Origin: Ligustrum vulgare
Taxonomy: Eukaryota; Streptophyta; Magnoliopsida; Lamiales; Oleaceae
Length of the DNA stretch: 64,000 nucleotides
Assembly (NCBI GenBank): GCA_963555705.1
Contig: OY743174.1
Location: forward strand, 61,960,234 to 62,024,233
Direction of reading: 5' to 3'
This document shows, piece by piece, positions 54,016 through 64,000 of the stretch. The notes beneath the pieces are model-generated. The model was not told the DNA's origin. It searched no databases and saw only the letters and a list, made by a program, of their open reading frames with translations. The position numbers and the translations under genes were made by a program. How positions within the stretch are numbered: position 1 is the stretch's first letter; every line of letters starts with the position of its first letter.

Positions 54016-54018
54016 GTT
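54005..54018 (+). promoter_or_regulatory. Polypurine tract, unit 1
   Basis: TAAGGGGGTAAGTT immediately before LTR2; plus-strand priming site. Repeated at 60361-60374. Confidence 0.85.
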
Positions 54019-56157
54019 TGTAGCGACCAAGAATTTTTACGCGATTAATAATTATTTTAATAGAAAATCGTGTCGCTACTATTTCACCCATTTTTATTAA
54101 GTTAACGCCACGACGTATTCGTATAGCCAAGTCAAGAAATAATCGAGATCGTTCGATTTTAAATTAAATTCCGAATTTCTAAAAATATCTCCATTCTCTT
54201 GATTTAAAGTATATTAAGTCCAAGTACTTAATTCAATGTTATCCCAATATTTATTTATACAAAAATTATTTTTATTATTGAAATTAAGAAAATATATGCA
54301 AGCATGAGAGGTTCCATTATATATAATAATTATGAGAATCTTAATTTAATAAATATGGAAAAGTATATGAATGAATTATATACTCCATTATATGTAATCA
54401 TGAAGAGCATAATATTTGTATAAATATGGAAAAGTATATGAATGAATTATATACTCCATTATATGTAATCATGAAGAGCATAATATTTGTATAAATATGG
54501 AAAAGTATATGAATGAATTATAGACTCCATTATATGTAATCATGAAGAGCATAATATTTGTATAAATATGGAAAAGTATATGAATGGTTGATAAGATTCC
54601 ATTATATGTAATCATGAAGAGCATAATATTTGTATAAATATGGAAAAGTATATGAATGGTTGATAAGACTCCATTATATGTAATCATGAAGAGCATAATA
54701 TTTGTATAAATATGAAAAAATATATGAATGGTTGATAAGACTCCATTATATGTAATCATGAAGAGCATAATATTTGTATAAATATGGAAAAGTATATGAA
54801 TGGTGCTTTACTTTAAGAAAAGGATGTGTTAAAATTAATAGAATTGAATGATTATGTTTACAATATGCCAACTTTATACATCTATTTAAACCCATCTCTT
54901 TTACACACAACTCTACACATATACACTTATTTCCAATCTCTTGAAAAAATCCACAAGTAAGAGAAATTCAAGGTGGTCAAGAAAGTTTTGGTCCATTTAC
55001 TACTACACTTCATTTTAATCTTTTAAAAGGTAAGTATATCTTATGTTTTTATGAAAAGTAAGTATGTTTTTATGAAAGGTAAATACACCTTATGTTTTTA
55101 TGAAAAGTAAGTATGTTTTTATGACAAGTAAGTATATCTTATGTTTTTATGAAAAGTAAGTATGTTTTTATGAAAGGTAAATACACCTTATGTTTTTATG
55201 AAAAGTAAGTATGTTTTTATGACAAGTAAGTATATCTTATGTTTTTATGAAAAGTAAGTATGTTTTTATGAAAGGTAAATACACCTTATGTTTTTATGAA
55301 AAGTAAGTATGTTTTTATGACAAGTAAATATATCTTATGTTTTTATGAAAAGTAAGTATGTTTTTATGAAAGGTAAATACACCTTATGTTTTTATGAAAA
55401 GTAAGTATGTTTTTATGACAAGTAAATATATCTTATGTTTTTATGAAAAGTAAGTATGTTTTTATGAAAGGTAAATACACCTTATGTTTTTATGAAAAGT
55501 AAGTATGTTTTTATGACAAGTAAGTATATCTTATGTTTTTATGAAAAGTAAGTATGTTTTTATGAAAGGTAAATACACCTTATGTTTTTATGAAAAGTAA
55601 GTATGTTTTTATGACAAGTAAATATATCTTATGTTTTTATGAAAATGTTTGGATCATTGCTATGAAATCAATCTCACAAGATTGTTATGGGTTCCATATG
55701 ATATGTTTATGATTATGCTAAGGGGACCGGAGTTTAGTAGCGCTACACATAAGAATTCTTGCCATTTAAGTTCGGTAAAATTCTTGTGTCTCCCTATGTT
55801 TATGAGTATTTCGATCCTATCCTATGTTATGATGAAAATGATCCATATGCTTTCAAAAGAAAATTTATGCTTGGTATACTTACTGAGATTTTATAAATCT
55901 CACTCCACGATATTTACCATTTTCAGATAATTGAAGGTTCGAGGCGGTCAACATGGAAGTGGCAAAAGTGGTTAAGATTGATGAGATAATTATGTTGAAC
56001 TTTATGTAAGAAAATTATGTTCTATTTTTATTCACAAATAAAATTATGGGATTCTAATTATTCTTTTGAATAATTTTACATTTCTATTTAAGTCTCGATA
56101 ATATGATATGAGTCACTTTTAGTGGCACTCGAATGGTCGAGAATTCGGGTCGTCACA
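54019..56157 (+). repeat. LTR2 (2139 bp)
   Basis: Shared by both units: 3' LTR of the first and 5' LTR of the second. Holds the 71-bp array (54351-54809) and about six copies of the 98-bp unit (55032-55645). Confidence 0.92.
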
Positions 56158-56159
56158 GT

Positions 56160-56172
56160 TGGTATCAGAGCC
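56160..56172 (+). promoter_or_regulatory. Primer-binding site, unit 2
   Basis: TGGTATCAGAGCC, two bases after LTR2, as in unit 1. Confidence 0.92.
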
Positions 56173-56411
56173 AAGAGTTTTAAAAACGATTCTGTAGATT
56201 TTTGAAATTTTATTTCTTAAAAAAAAAAAAACACTATTCACGTGAACAGTAAAACGACGTGCTATTCATGATGAACAGTGAACGAAATCACTATTCAATT
56301 AAAAAAAAAAAATTTGAATTTTCACATGTCAAGTATGGTTATGATTTTGAAAAGTATGATGAAATTTGATGTGCGAATTTCAAGGACAAAATTCATTTTA
56401 AGCAAGGGAGT

Positions 56412-57776
56412 TTGTAATGTTCTGAAAATTTGATGGAATATAATTAGTTAGTGATATGATTTTTATATTGATGTCTTTGATAAATTTCTAGAAGTTCGGG
56501 GACTAAAGGAAAATAAGATTTGACGATAAAATTTTATTTGGGTTAATTAGGCCCAATCTTATGTAAAGATGCGAAATGATTAATAATAATTTTTTTTTTA
56601 AATATTTTAACTCATCACTCTACTATGTCACTTTCCACGTATTGACTCCTCGAACCAGGTATGTTATATGCTTTGCAAGTCATTTACGATTTTATTAAGA
56701 CATGTTAAGTATGAAATATTCATATGTTATGAATCTTTAAGTGAAATATACATGTTGAGTATGATATGAATTGATAGAAGCCTAAATTTTAATTTATTCA
56801 TTTTAATGTAGAATCATGAGACATAGAGGATATTGATATGAATTTTGGTTCATATTAAGCTTAGTAAGATTGACTCAATTAGAAATTAAGTTGGGTTGTA
56901 ACTTTGGCCCAAAATATATGGAATAATATATTAAACAAACAAAATTGATAATGAATTGTACAATAATTTATCCCTTTATCACTACCTTTGTGTAAAAACA
57001 AGGGAAAAACTGTGGATGGTTATTAGTACTTCCTCTTCAAGTTTCAATTTACGGTTCAATAATTTATCCCTTTATCACTACCTTTGCTTAAAAGCAAGGA
57101 AAAACTGTGGATGATTATTGGTACCACTCTTCAAGTTTCAATTTTGAAAAAAAAAAAAATATGATTTACGAATGATTTTCAAAATAATCTTTGTCGTCAA
57201 GTTTAGAAATGATGAGCCCTAAATGGACTTTGTATAATTGATTTTAGACATGGCACTAAGTATGAGAAGTCAACAGAAAGGACTAGATAATATTTTCGAA
57301 TTATTCATCGTTTAGATTAAACGAGAAATAGAAAGTCAGTTTTATGAAGTTATGATGAGATGTTGAGATTATAAGTGATATGATTTTATTGAGATTTTTA
57401 TGAGAAGAATTATGAAGTTGGAGATTTAAAGTTTAGGCTCTTAATTATTGAGAAATAAGGACTTGATATGGTGATATTAGAAATTATGATTTGAAATTTC
57501 TATGTTGAGGAATTATGAATTGATTTTCTGGAATATTTATTATGATATTGAAGTTTGATGAAATTGTGATCAAATGTACAATTAGTTATTATTGTGAGTT
57601 ATGAAGTATGCTTACGATTTGGATAAGTCCAAATTTCAAAGGAAAACTCTGCCTAGAATTTTATCGTTTGGAGTTAAGAGCATAGTATGGTATGCAATCA
57701 CTAAGAGAATTGAAGTTAGACATACAAGTTCATTTACATCACAAACGAGATTTAGTAGATGATAACAGAGATATTA
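56412..57776 (+). mobile_element. Relic of another LTR inside internal region 2
   Basis: Second copy of the segment at 50056-51420, differing by a few single bases and A-tract length. Confidence 0.5.
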
Positions 57777-57881
57777 TTATTTTCTCATAAGGAGAACACA
57801 CAAGAGTCACCCTAGAAAGGAAATACATGAAAACACGCAAAAGCAAAAGAAAGCAACATGGGAAATTCCTCAAATTGAGAG

Positions 57882-58090
57882 ATGTGTTTCCGGAGTAGCC
57901 GTATCCTACCACCTCTGACCTTTTGAGGAAATAAAGAAACCTTCAAAAAGGTGTGTTTCGAGAGTAAGAATACTCCGTAATCTACCACCTGGAACCTTTG
58001 AGGTACACACAAGATTTAAACATTAAGGAAAATCCTAGGAAATTAGAGGGGTGTCTCGAGAGTAAGAATACTCCGTACTCTACCCCCACC
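57882..58090 (-). repeat. Three repeated hairpins downstream of LOG, unit 2
   Basis: Copy of the hairpin blocks at 51526-51734. Confidence 0.65.
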
Positions 58091-58101
58091 TATTCTAAGA
58101 T

Positions 58102-58755
58102 TCATAAAGTTAAGTTTACATTAACCGGACTCCATTTTCGCTTGATTCCCCTTCCTTGCGACCAATCTATCTTAACCCCTGCTGGATCTTGTATTGAGAT
58201 ATATGACTGCAGCTTATCCAGTAGTTCATCAATAGTAGGAGCAGAAATAAGGAGTCTTCTGGAAAATGGAGAGATGAATCCCTGTTCCACAGCATAATCA
58301 AGAAAGGTTAACAAGCCATCAAAGAAATTGTTAACATTCAGAAGCCCAATAGGCTTAGTATGGAGATCTAGTTGAGCCCACGAGGTAATGTTAAAGATTT
58401 CTTCTAAGGTACCAAAACCTCCGGGCAGGGCTATAAAGGCATCAGAACCATATAGCATACAAGTTATGCGTTCATGGATGGATAAGGTTTGAACTTCATG
58501 CCCTCGTGTTTTTCCTGCAACATCTACCAAAGGGACAGGTATGACACCGATTACTTTTGATTTCTCTGCAAGAGCAGATTGGGAAACACAACCCATTAGA
58601 CCACTGCTACCACCCCCATACACAAGAGTGATACCTTTTTCCCCCAGTTTCTTTCCAAGATCTACGGCCGCTTCTAGATAACTGAAGCCTTTCCCCACTT
58701 TTGATCCACAAAATACACAAATAGTTTTGATCTGTCGAAGTTTTGGTGCTTCCAT
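58102..58755 (-). CDS. LOG-type cytokinin-activating enzyme, unit 2 (217 aa, intronless)
   Basis: Second copy of the antisense LOG gene, with a predicted protein identical to the one at 51746-52399, including PGGFGTLEE at 111-119. Upstream TATA-like box and downstream hairpins are also conserved. It adds gene dosage if the cargo is expressed. The identity is explained by recent duplication of the unit and is not evidence of selection by itself. Confidence 0.9.
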   Translation of the reverse strand: MEAPKLRQIKTICVFCGSKVGKGFSYLEAAVDLGKKLGEKGITLVYGGGSSGLMGCVSQSALAEKSKVIGVIPVPLVDVAGKTRGHEVQTLSIHERITCMLYGSDAFIALPGGFGTLEEIFNITSWAQLDLHTKPIGLLNVNNFFDGLLTFLDYAVEQGFISPFSRRLLISAPTIDELLDKLQSYISIQDPAGVKIDWSQGRGIKRKWSPVNVNLTL

Positions 58756-58829
58756 CTTTGATAGTATAGAAGAGAAAACTTACGAAGAAGATGTGATTTT
58801 GGGATGCCTGAACTATGAAATATGTTTGG

Positions 58830-58838
58830 CTATTTAAA
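58830..58838 (-). promoter_or_regulatory. TATA-like box upstream of LOG, unit 2
   Basis: TTTAAATAG, identical in place to the box of unit 1. Confidence 0.5.
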
Positions 58839-58946
58839 GCCGGAAAAACTTACTGTTTTTCATTAATTCTGAAAAAGTAAAGATTTACTTTTGACAAAAT
58901 CGGCCAACTTTTGACTGTTTTACCAAAGATATCACCTTTCGGTGAT

Positions 58947-59036
58947 TTATTTCCAGCTTTATCAAACCTCGAGAAAGGAAAATATATTTATTTCCAGCTT
59001 TATCAAAACTCGAGAAAGGAAAATATATTTTATTTC
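58947..59036. repeat. 41-bp direct repeats between the cargo genes, unit 2
   Basis: Copy of 52591-52680. Confidence 0.65.
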
Positions 59037-59092
59037 CAAAACGCGTGAAATAAAACAGCAAAATATTTTAAATGTGTATCAAGAGATTTACC

Positions 59093-59644
59093 TTATATCA
59101 TTGATGAACTGCCAGAAGCCTCATTTTGTAAAACAGACTGGCAAACAGGATCTTTTGCTATTATATTTTGGAGACTATAACGATTTTTGTCCCCGTTAAA
59201 CTGAGCGTATAAGGAGAAAAGTTCACGTTGCACATAACCACTTGGGTGCGTCTCAAGAGTCAGTCGAATATCATCCAAAGACTCCTTACTCAGTCCACCC
59301 TTTATGAATTTGATTTTATCATCCCGATTAGTAGAAGAATATCCTACTGTTTTGCAACGAGTATCACAGTTCCAACGAGCACATTTGTAGCAACCATTCA
59401 GCCTTTTTGCTCTTCGTTTCTTTGCGAATGTGCTTTTGCCTAAACCAGGCATGTGCTTTGGAAATGTCATAGGTAATTCACCAGATAGTCGAACCTTTGC
59501 TTCGATCAACCAGCGAACATCTTCTGAAACACCATGAGCCATCAGCAACCTCAATCTTTCGAGTCTTATTCGATAAATTTTCCTCAGATCATTCATTGGA
59601 AGACTGGAATAATACTTGCGAATGTTTGTAAGAATGATATCCAT
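59093..59644 (-). CDS. Cysteine-rich protein resembling carlavirus nucleic-acid-binding proteins, unit 2 (183 aa)
   Basis: Second copy of the gene at 52737-53288, with an identical predicted protein: basic arm at 75-81, Cys at 85, 88, 93 and 97. The same caveats on its origin apply. It lies 337 bp upstream of the second LOG copy on the same strand. Confidence 0.6.
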   Translation of the reverse strand: MDIILTNIRKYYSSLPMNDLRKIYRIRLERLRLLMAHGVSEDVRWLIEAKVRLSGELPMTFPKHMPGLGKSTFAKKRRAKRLNGCYKCARWNCDTRCKTVGYSSTNRDDKIKFIKGGLSKESLDDIRLTLETHPSGYVQRELFSLYAQFNGDKNRYSLQNIIAKDPVCQSVLQNEASGSSSMI

Positions 59645-59677
59645 GTTTTGATGGATCTAACCTCTTCCCAGCATGAA

Positions 59678-59686
59678 CTATTTAAA
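59678..59686 (-). promoter_or_regulatory. TATA-like box upstream of the cysteine-rich gene, unit 2
   Basis: TTTAAATAG, in the same position as the box of unit 1. Confidence 0.35.
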
Positions 59687-60170
59687 AGCATTAAGGATCG
59701 GAGGAAATCCGCGTGATATTGATTCCAGCAAGAAAGCGCGGAATAGAATAATGGAAAAGAGGGAACAAGAGTTATGCGCCGTTTACTTTCTTGATAAAAG
59801 GAAGATTTGATGATGACGGGATTTGAGATATGGAATATTTTCTTGGATTTTGGTTACAAATATTGGAAAGATAAACTGATGATTATGTTGATATGTGAAT
59901 AACATGTTTGGGTATATTACATAGAGAATATTCAGGTAATCGTTTTAATTATTTTGGGATATTTGGTGATAAGAAGAAATGACAAATTATTATGGTATGA
60001 TATGTTAGTAAAGATTTATTGAAATTTTAGAGATATTAATACGAATATTTGAGGTTACATGATACGATGATAAGTGACAGGTTACATGAGTACTACAAGA
60101 TATGATGAAATATCACATACGATTGGAAAATTTCATTTTGATTCAGAAGAATTTATGAGTAGACATATGT

Positions 60171-60371
60171 CTATTATTGATAGAAAAGTTCATGTCTTAA
60201 GAAAACAAATTGATGCATTTAGTCAAAGTCCAGTGGGTTAAATATGGTTGGGTTAAATATGGTAGCGATGATGCTACATAAGAAGAAGAAGAAGAGATTC
60301 TGATTAAGTGTTCAGAAATCATAAGATCAAGTAAGTTTAATTTCGAGGACGAAATTATTTTAAGGGGGTAA
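60171..60371 (+). pseudogene. Chromodomain tail of a lost Ty3 polyprotein, unit 2
   Basis: Copy of 53815-54015 with the same frameshift and stop, so the decay predates the duplication of the unit. Confidence 0.7.
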
Positions 60372-60374
60372 GTT
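60361..60374 (+). promoter_or_regulatory. Polypurine tract, unit 2
   Basis: TAAGGGGGTAAGTT immediately before LTR3. Confidence 0.85.
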
Positions 60375-62513
60375 TGTAGCGACCAAGAATTTTTACGCGA
60401 TTAATAATTATTTTAATAGAAAATCGTGTCGCTACTATTTCACCCATTTTTATTAAGTTAACGCCACGACGTATTCGTATAGCCAAGTCAAGAAATAATC
60501 GAGATCGTTCGATTTTAAATTAAATTCCGAATTTCTAAAAATATCTCCATTCTCTTGATTTAAAGTATATTAAGTCCAAGTACTTAATTCAATGTTATCC
60601 CAATATTTATTTATACAAAAATTATTTTTATTATTGAAATTAAGAAAATATATGCAAGCATGAGAGGTTCCATTATATATAATAATTATGAGAATCTTAA
60701 TTTAATAAATATGGAAAAGTATATGAATGAATTATATACTCCATTATATGTAATCATGAAGAGCATAATATTTGTATAAATATGGAAAAGTATATGAATG
60801 AATTATATACTCCATTATATGTAATCATGAAGAGCATAATATTTGTATAAATATGGAAAAGTATATGAATAAATTATAGACTCCATTATATGTAATCATG
60901 AAGAGCATAATATTTGTATAAATATGGAAAAGTATATGAATGGTTGATAAGATTCCATTATATGTAATCATGAAGAGCATAATATTTGTATAAATATGGA
61001 AAAGTATATGAATGGTTGATAAGACTCCATTATATGTAATCATGAAGAGCATAATATTTGTATAAATATGAAAAAATATATGAATGGTTGATAAGACTCC
61101 ATTATATGTAATCATGAAGAGCATAATATTTGTATAAATATGGAAAAGTATATGAATGGTGCTTTACTTTAAGAAAAGGATGTGTTAAAATTAATAGAAT
61201 TGAATGATTATGTTTACAATATGCCAACTTTATACATCTATTTAAACCCATCTCTTTTACACACAACTCTACACATATACACTTATTTCCAATCTCTTGA
61301 AAAAATCCACAAGTAAGAGAAATTCAAGGTGGTCAAGAAAGTTTTGGTCCATTTACTACTACACTTCATTTTAATCTTTTAAAAGGTAAGTATATCTTAT
61401 GTTTTTATGAAAAGTAAGTATGTTTTTATGAAAGGTAAATACACCTTATGTTTTTATGAAAAGTAAGTATGTTTTTATGACAAGTAAGTATATCTTATGT
61501 TTTTATGAAAAGTAAGTATGTTTTTATGAAAGGTAAATACACCTTATGTTTTTATGAAAAGTAAGTATGTTTTTATGACAAGTAAGTATATCTTATGTTT
61601 TTATGAAAAGTAAGTATGTTTTTATGAAAGGTAAATACACCTTATGTTTTTATGAAAAGTAAGTATGTTTTTATGACAAGTAAATATATCTTATGTTTTT
61701 ATGAAAAGTAAGTATGTTTTTATGAAAGGTAAATACACCTTATGTTTTTATGAAAAGTAAGTATGTTTTTATGACAAGTAAATATATCTTATGTTTTTAT
61801 GAAAAGTAAGTATGTTTTTATGAAAGGTAAATACACCTTATGTTTTTATGAAAAGTAAGTATGTTTTTATGACAAGTAAGTATATCTTATGTTTTTATGA
61901 AAAGTAAGTATGTTTTTATGAAAGGTAAATACACCTTATGTTTTTATGAAAAGTAAGTATGTTTTTATGACAAGTAAATATATCTTATGTTTTTATGAAA
62001 ATGTTTGGATCATTGCTATGAAATCAATCTCACAAGATTGTTATGGGTTCCATATGATATGTTTATGATTATGCTAAGGGGACCGGAGTTTAGTAGCGCT
62101 ACACATAAGAATTCTTGCCATTTAAGTTCGGTAAAATTCTTGTGTCTCCCTATGTTTATGAGTATTTCGATCCTATCCTATGTTATGATGAAAATGATCC
62201 ATATGCTTTCAAAAGAAAATTTATGCTTGATATACTTACTGAGATTTTATAAATCTCACTCCACGATATTTACCATTTTCAGATAATTGAAGGTTCGAGG
62301 CGGTCAACATGGAAGTGGCAAAAGTGGTTAAGATTGATGAGATAATTATGTTGAACTTTATGTAAGAAAATTATGTTCTATTTTTATTCACAAATAAAAT
62401 TATGGGATTCTAATTATTCTTTTGAATAATTTTACATTTCTATTTAAGTCTCGATAATATGATATGAGTCACTTTTAGTGGCACTCGAATGGTCGAGAAT
62501 TCGGGTCGTCACA
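60375..62513 (+). repeat. LTR3 (2139 bp)
   Basis: Same length as LTR2. Private changes include G to A near 60871 (GAATAAATTATAG) and G to A near 62229 (CTTGATATAC). Ends GTCGTCACA, then the TTTTT target duplication. Confidence 0.92.
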
Positions 62514-62518
62514 TTTTT

Positions 62519-63330
62519 AGCATGATTAAAAAATAATTTTGAATTATAATTTTTATAACTTAAGAATTTTTTTTTCTTCAACATTTCACAATTTTGAATC
62601 GTAATTGAAGTAATTGTCGATGAACGAGAACATGATCGTAGAGAAATCGATTACAAAAACTGAACCTGAAAGATTCAACATGGTATAAATAAGAAACATA
62701 CCTCAAAGCAAAATGGTTTTTTCCACTTTTGAAAAATGATTACAAGTTTGATTCTCCCTTTAACCTTTAACATCACGGTGTTTTTGCTTTTTTTTTTTTT
62801 GTGTTTTCTATGTAAAATATGTGGTTACAAATTGGAGAGAGAAAATATGTGTGTTTAAAAAGTGGTTTGATAAATTGTGTAAAAAATTTTGATTTGTAAA
62901 CAATTTTTTTAAATGTTACCGAACGAGCTGCAAGATATTTTGTAGAAACCAAAAATCGACTTTTAAGATGTATTTAAGATATTGAAACCAGATAATGAAT
63001 AGTATGTGAACACTACCAACCCAAAATGAATAGTAAATACTCCTTTGACTTTTAACATCATGTTTTTTTTGTGTTTTATACGTAAAATATGTTGTTGAAA
63101 TTTGGAGAGAGAAAATATGTGTGGTTAAAAAGTTGTGTTGAGAAATTGTGTAAAAAGTTGATTTATAAACAATTTTTTTAACTGTTACCGAACGAGTTGT
63201 AAGATATTTTGTAGAAACCAAAAATCGACTTTGTAGTAGATATATTTAAGATATTTTAAGATATTTTGTAGAAACCAGATAATGAATAGTATGTAAACAC
63301 TACCAATTCAAAATAAATAGTAAATATACA
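62519..63330. repeat. Right flank: tandem repeats interrupted by the retroelement
   Basis: 62519-63005 is the direct counterpart of 47345-47854. 63045-63330 repeats the last part (about 285 bp) of it again, sharing GAGAGAGAAAATATGTGTG and CCAGATAATGAATAGTATGT. Each unit includes a family A MITE core. A 101-codon minus-strand frame here (62916-63221) is not a gene. Confidence 0.7.
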
Positions 63331-63339
63331 AATCACCAC

Positions 63340-63999
63340 TTAGAGCATCCACAATGGACAAGCTAAATATAACTAGCTATATAAGCAGAAATGAGATATT
63401 AAATGCCACATCAACATTTTAAAGTTACACACATTTATGTTAAGTTAGCTATTAATTTTTGCTACAATAAACATGTTAAAGTTTTAACTAATTCCAAGAA
63501 TATGATAAATATTTATTTTTGAAATAGCAAAATTTATATATTAATATAGTACTCATTTTGAAAATCTTATTAAATTATATAATATGAAAAAAAAAATTAT
63601 CGATATTAAAAAATTTAAAGAAGAAAGAAGAAAAGAAGTTAAAATGACATGTCAACAAGTTAAACCACCAGCGAAATTTAACATTGAAGTTAACTTGTAA
63701 ACAAAAAGATTACTTTAACATGTATTTTAACTTACAATCATGTTATTATTTGTACACATTTCTATACAGATAGGTGCACAGATTAGACACATGGCAATCA
63801 TTAATTATTTTACCTATCACACCATCTCTAAAATCAACAAATACAAATTTGCCAACACATTTTCTGTATACCTATCTGTATGAAAAATCTATACAAACAG
63901 ATTAATCCTTTAACTTATCAATTGTATGCACTAAATATAACACCTTACTAACTTATACGACTAACTTGTGCCTTAACCTATCCATAGTGGGTGCTCTAA
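63340..63999. mobile_element. MITE family C, long copy
   Basis: Left end TTAGAGCATCCACAATGG; the right end read inverted is TTAGAGCACCCACTATGG (15 of 18 positions match). 660 bp without coding capacity. Ends resemble those at 14776-15043 and 40672-41250. The window ends one base later, so the target duplication cannot be judged. Confidence 0.7.
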
Positions 64000-64000
64000 T

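Larger units (their letters stand above)
47860..62513 (+). mobile_element. Ty3-type LTR retrotransposon array carrying two antisense genes
   Basis: Structure: LTR1 (47860-49801), internal 1 (49802-54018), LTR2 (54019-56157), internal 2 (56158-60374), LTR3 (60375-62513). The only target duplication is TTTTT at the outer edges (47855-47859 and 62514-62518), so one insertion was later expanded, as unequal LTR-LTR recombination would do. Both internal regions are 4217 bp and differ by only a handful of bases. Each has a Met-tRNA primer site, a polypurine tract and a decayed chromodomain tail typical of chromoviruses (Tekay/Del-like), but no gag, protease, reverse transcriptase or integrase. Mobility would depend on proteins from a relative. 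The cargo is two intact minus-strand genes per unit. Confidence 0.92.

Overview
This is nuclear DNA of a plant, most likely a eudicot. Evidence: multi-exon genes with GT/AG introns, AT-rich intergenic sequence dense in LTR retrotransposons, Helitrons, MITEs and a tRNA-derived SINE, a nuclear insertion of plastid rDNA, and plant-type protein families. The species cannot be named from the sequence.

Positions 1-18.7 kb hold three tandem minus-strand genes of the plant aldo-keto reductase family (perakine reductase / auxin-induced PCNT115 type), each with the same seven exons. Copies 1 (177-4249) and 3 (14013-18636) read through as 343-residue proteins with the full D/Y/K/H catalytic tetrad. Copy 2 (6408-10704) has a 7-bp insertion in exon 1 that breaks the frame. 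A hAT-like element with 8-bp target duplications and an SPL (SBP-box) gene fragment beside a Helitron end lie between copies 2 and 3.

Positions 18.7-47.8 kb contain no gene I would call functional. They hold a mitochondrial-carrier (NAD transporter) fragment, a GC-rich palindrome, a 4-kb LTR with a 1.57-kb solo LTR nested in it, a 6.5-kb Helitron (28763-35307) carrying exons of VAC14, CCR4-NOT subunit 9 and SRP54 and interrupted by a 2.56-kb solo LTR, a plastid trnA/23S rDNA insertion, a SINE with 16-bp target duplications, and many MITE copies.

Positions 47860-62513 are the most unusual part: a young Ty3-type LTR retrotransposon array LTR-internal-LTR-internal-LTR flanked by one 5-bp target duplication. 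Each 4217-bp internal region keeps a primer-binding site, a polypurine tract and a decayed chromodomain tail, but gag-pol is missing. In its place are two intact, intronless genes antisense to the element. One is a LOG-type cytokinin-activating enzyme (217 aa). The other is a 183-aa protein whose basic arm and Cys4 cluster resemble the cysteine-rich nucleic-acid-binding proteins of carlaviruses and relatives. Both genes are present twice with identical predicted proteins, so the element appears to have captured and amplified a two-gene cassette.
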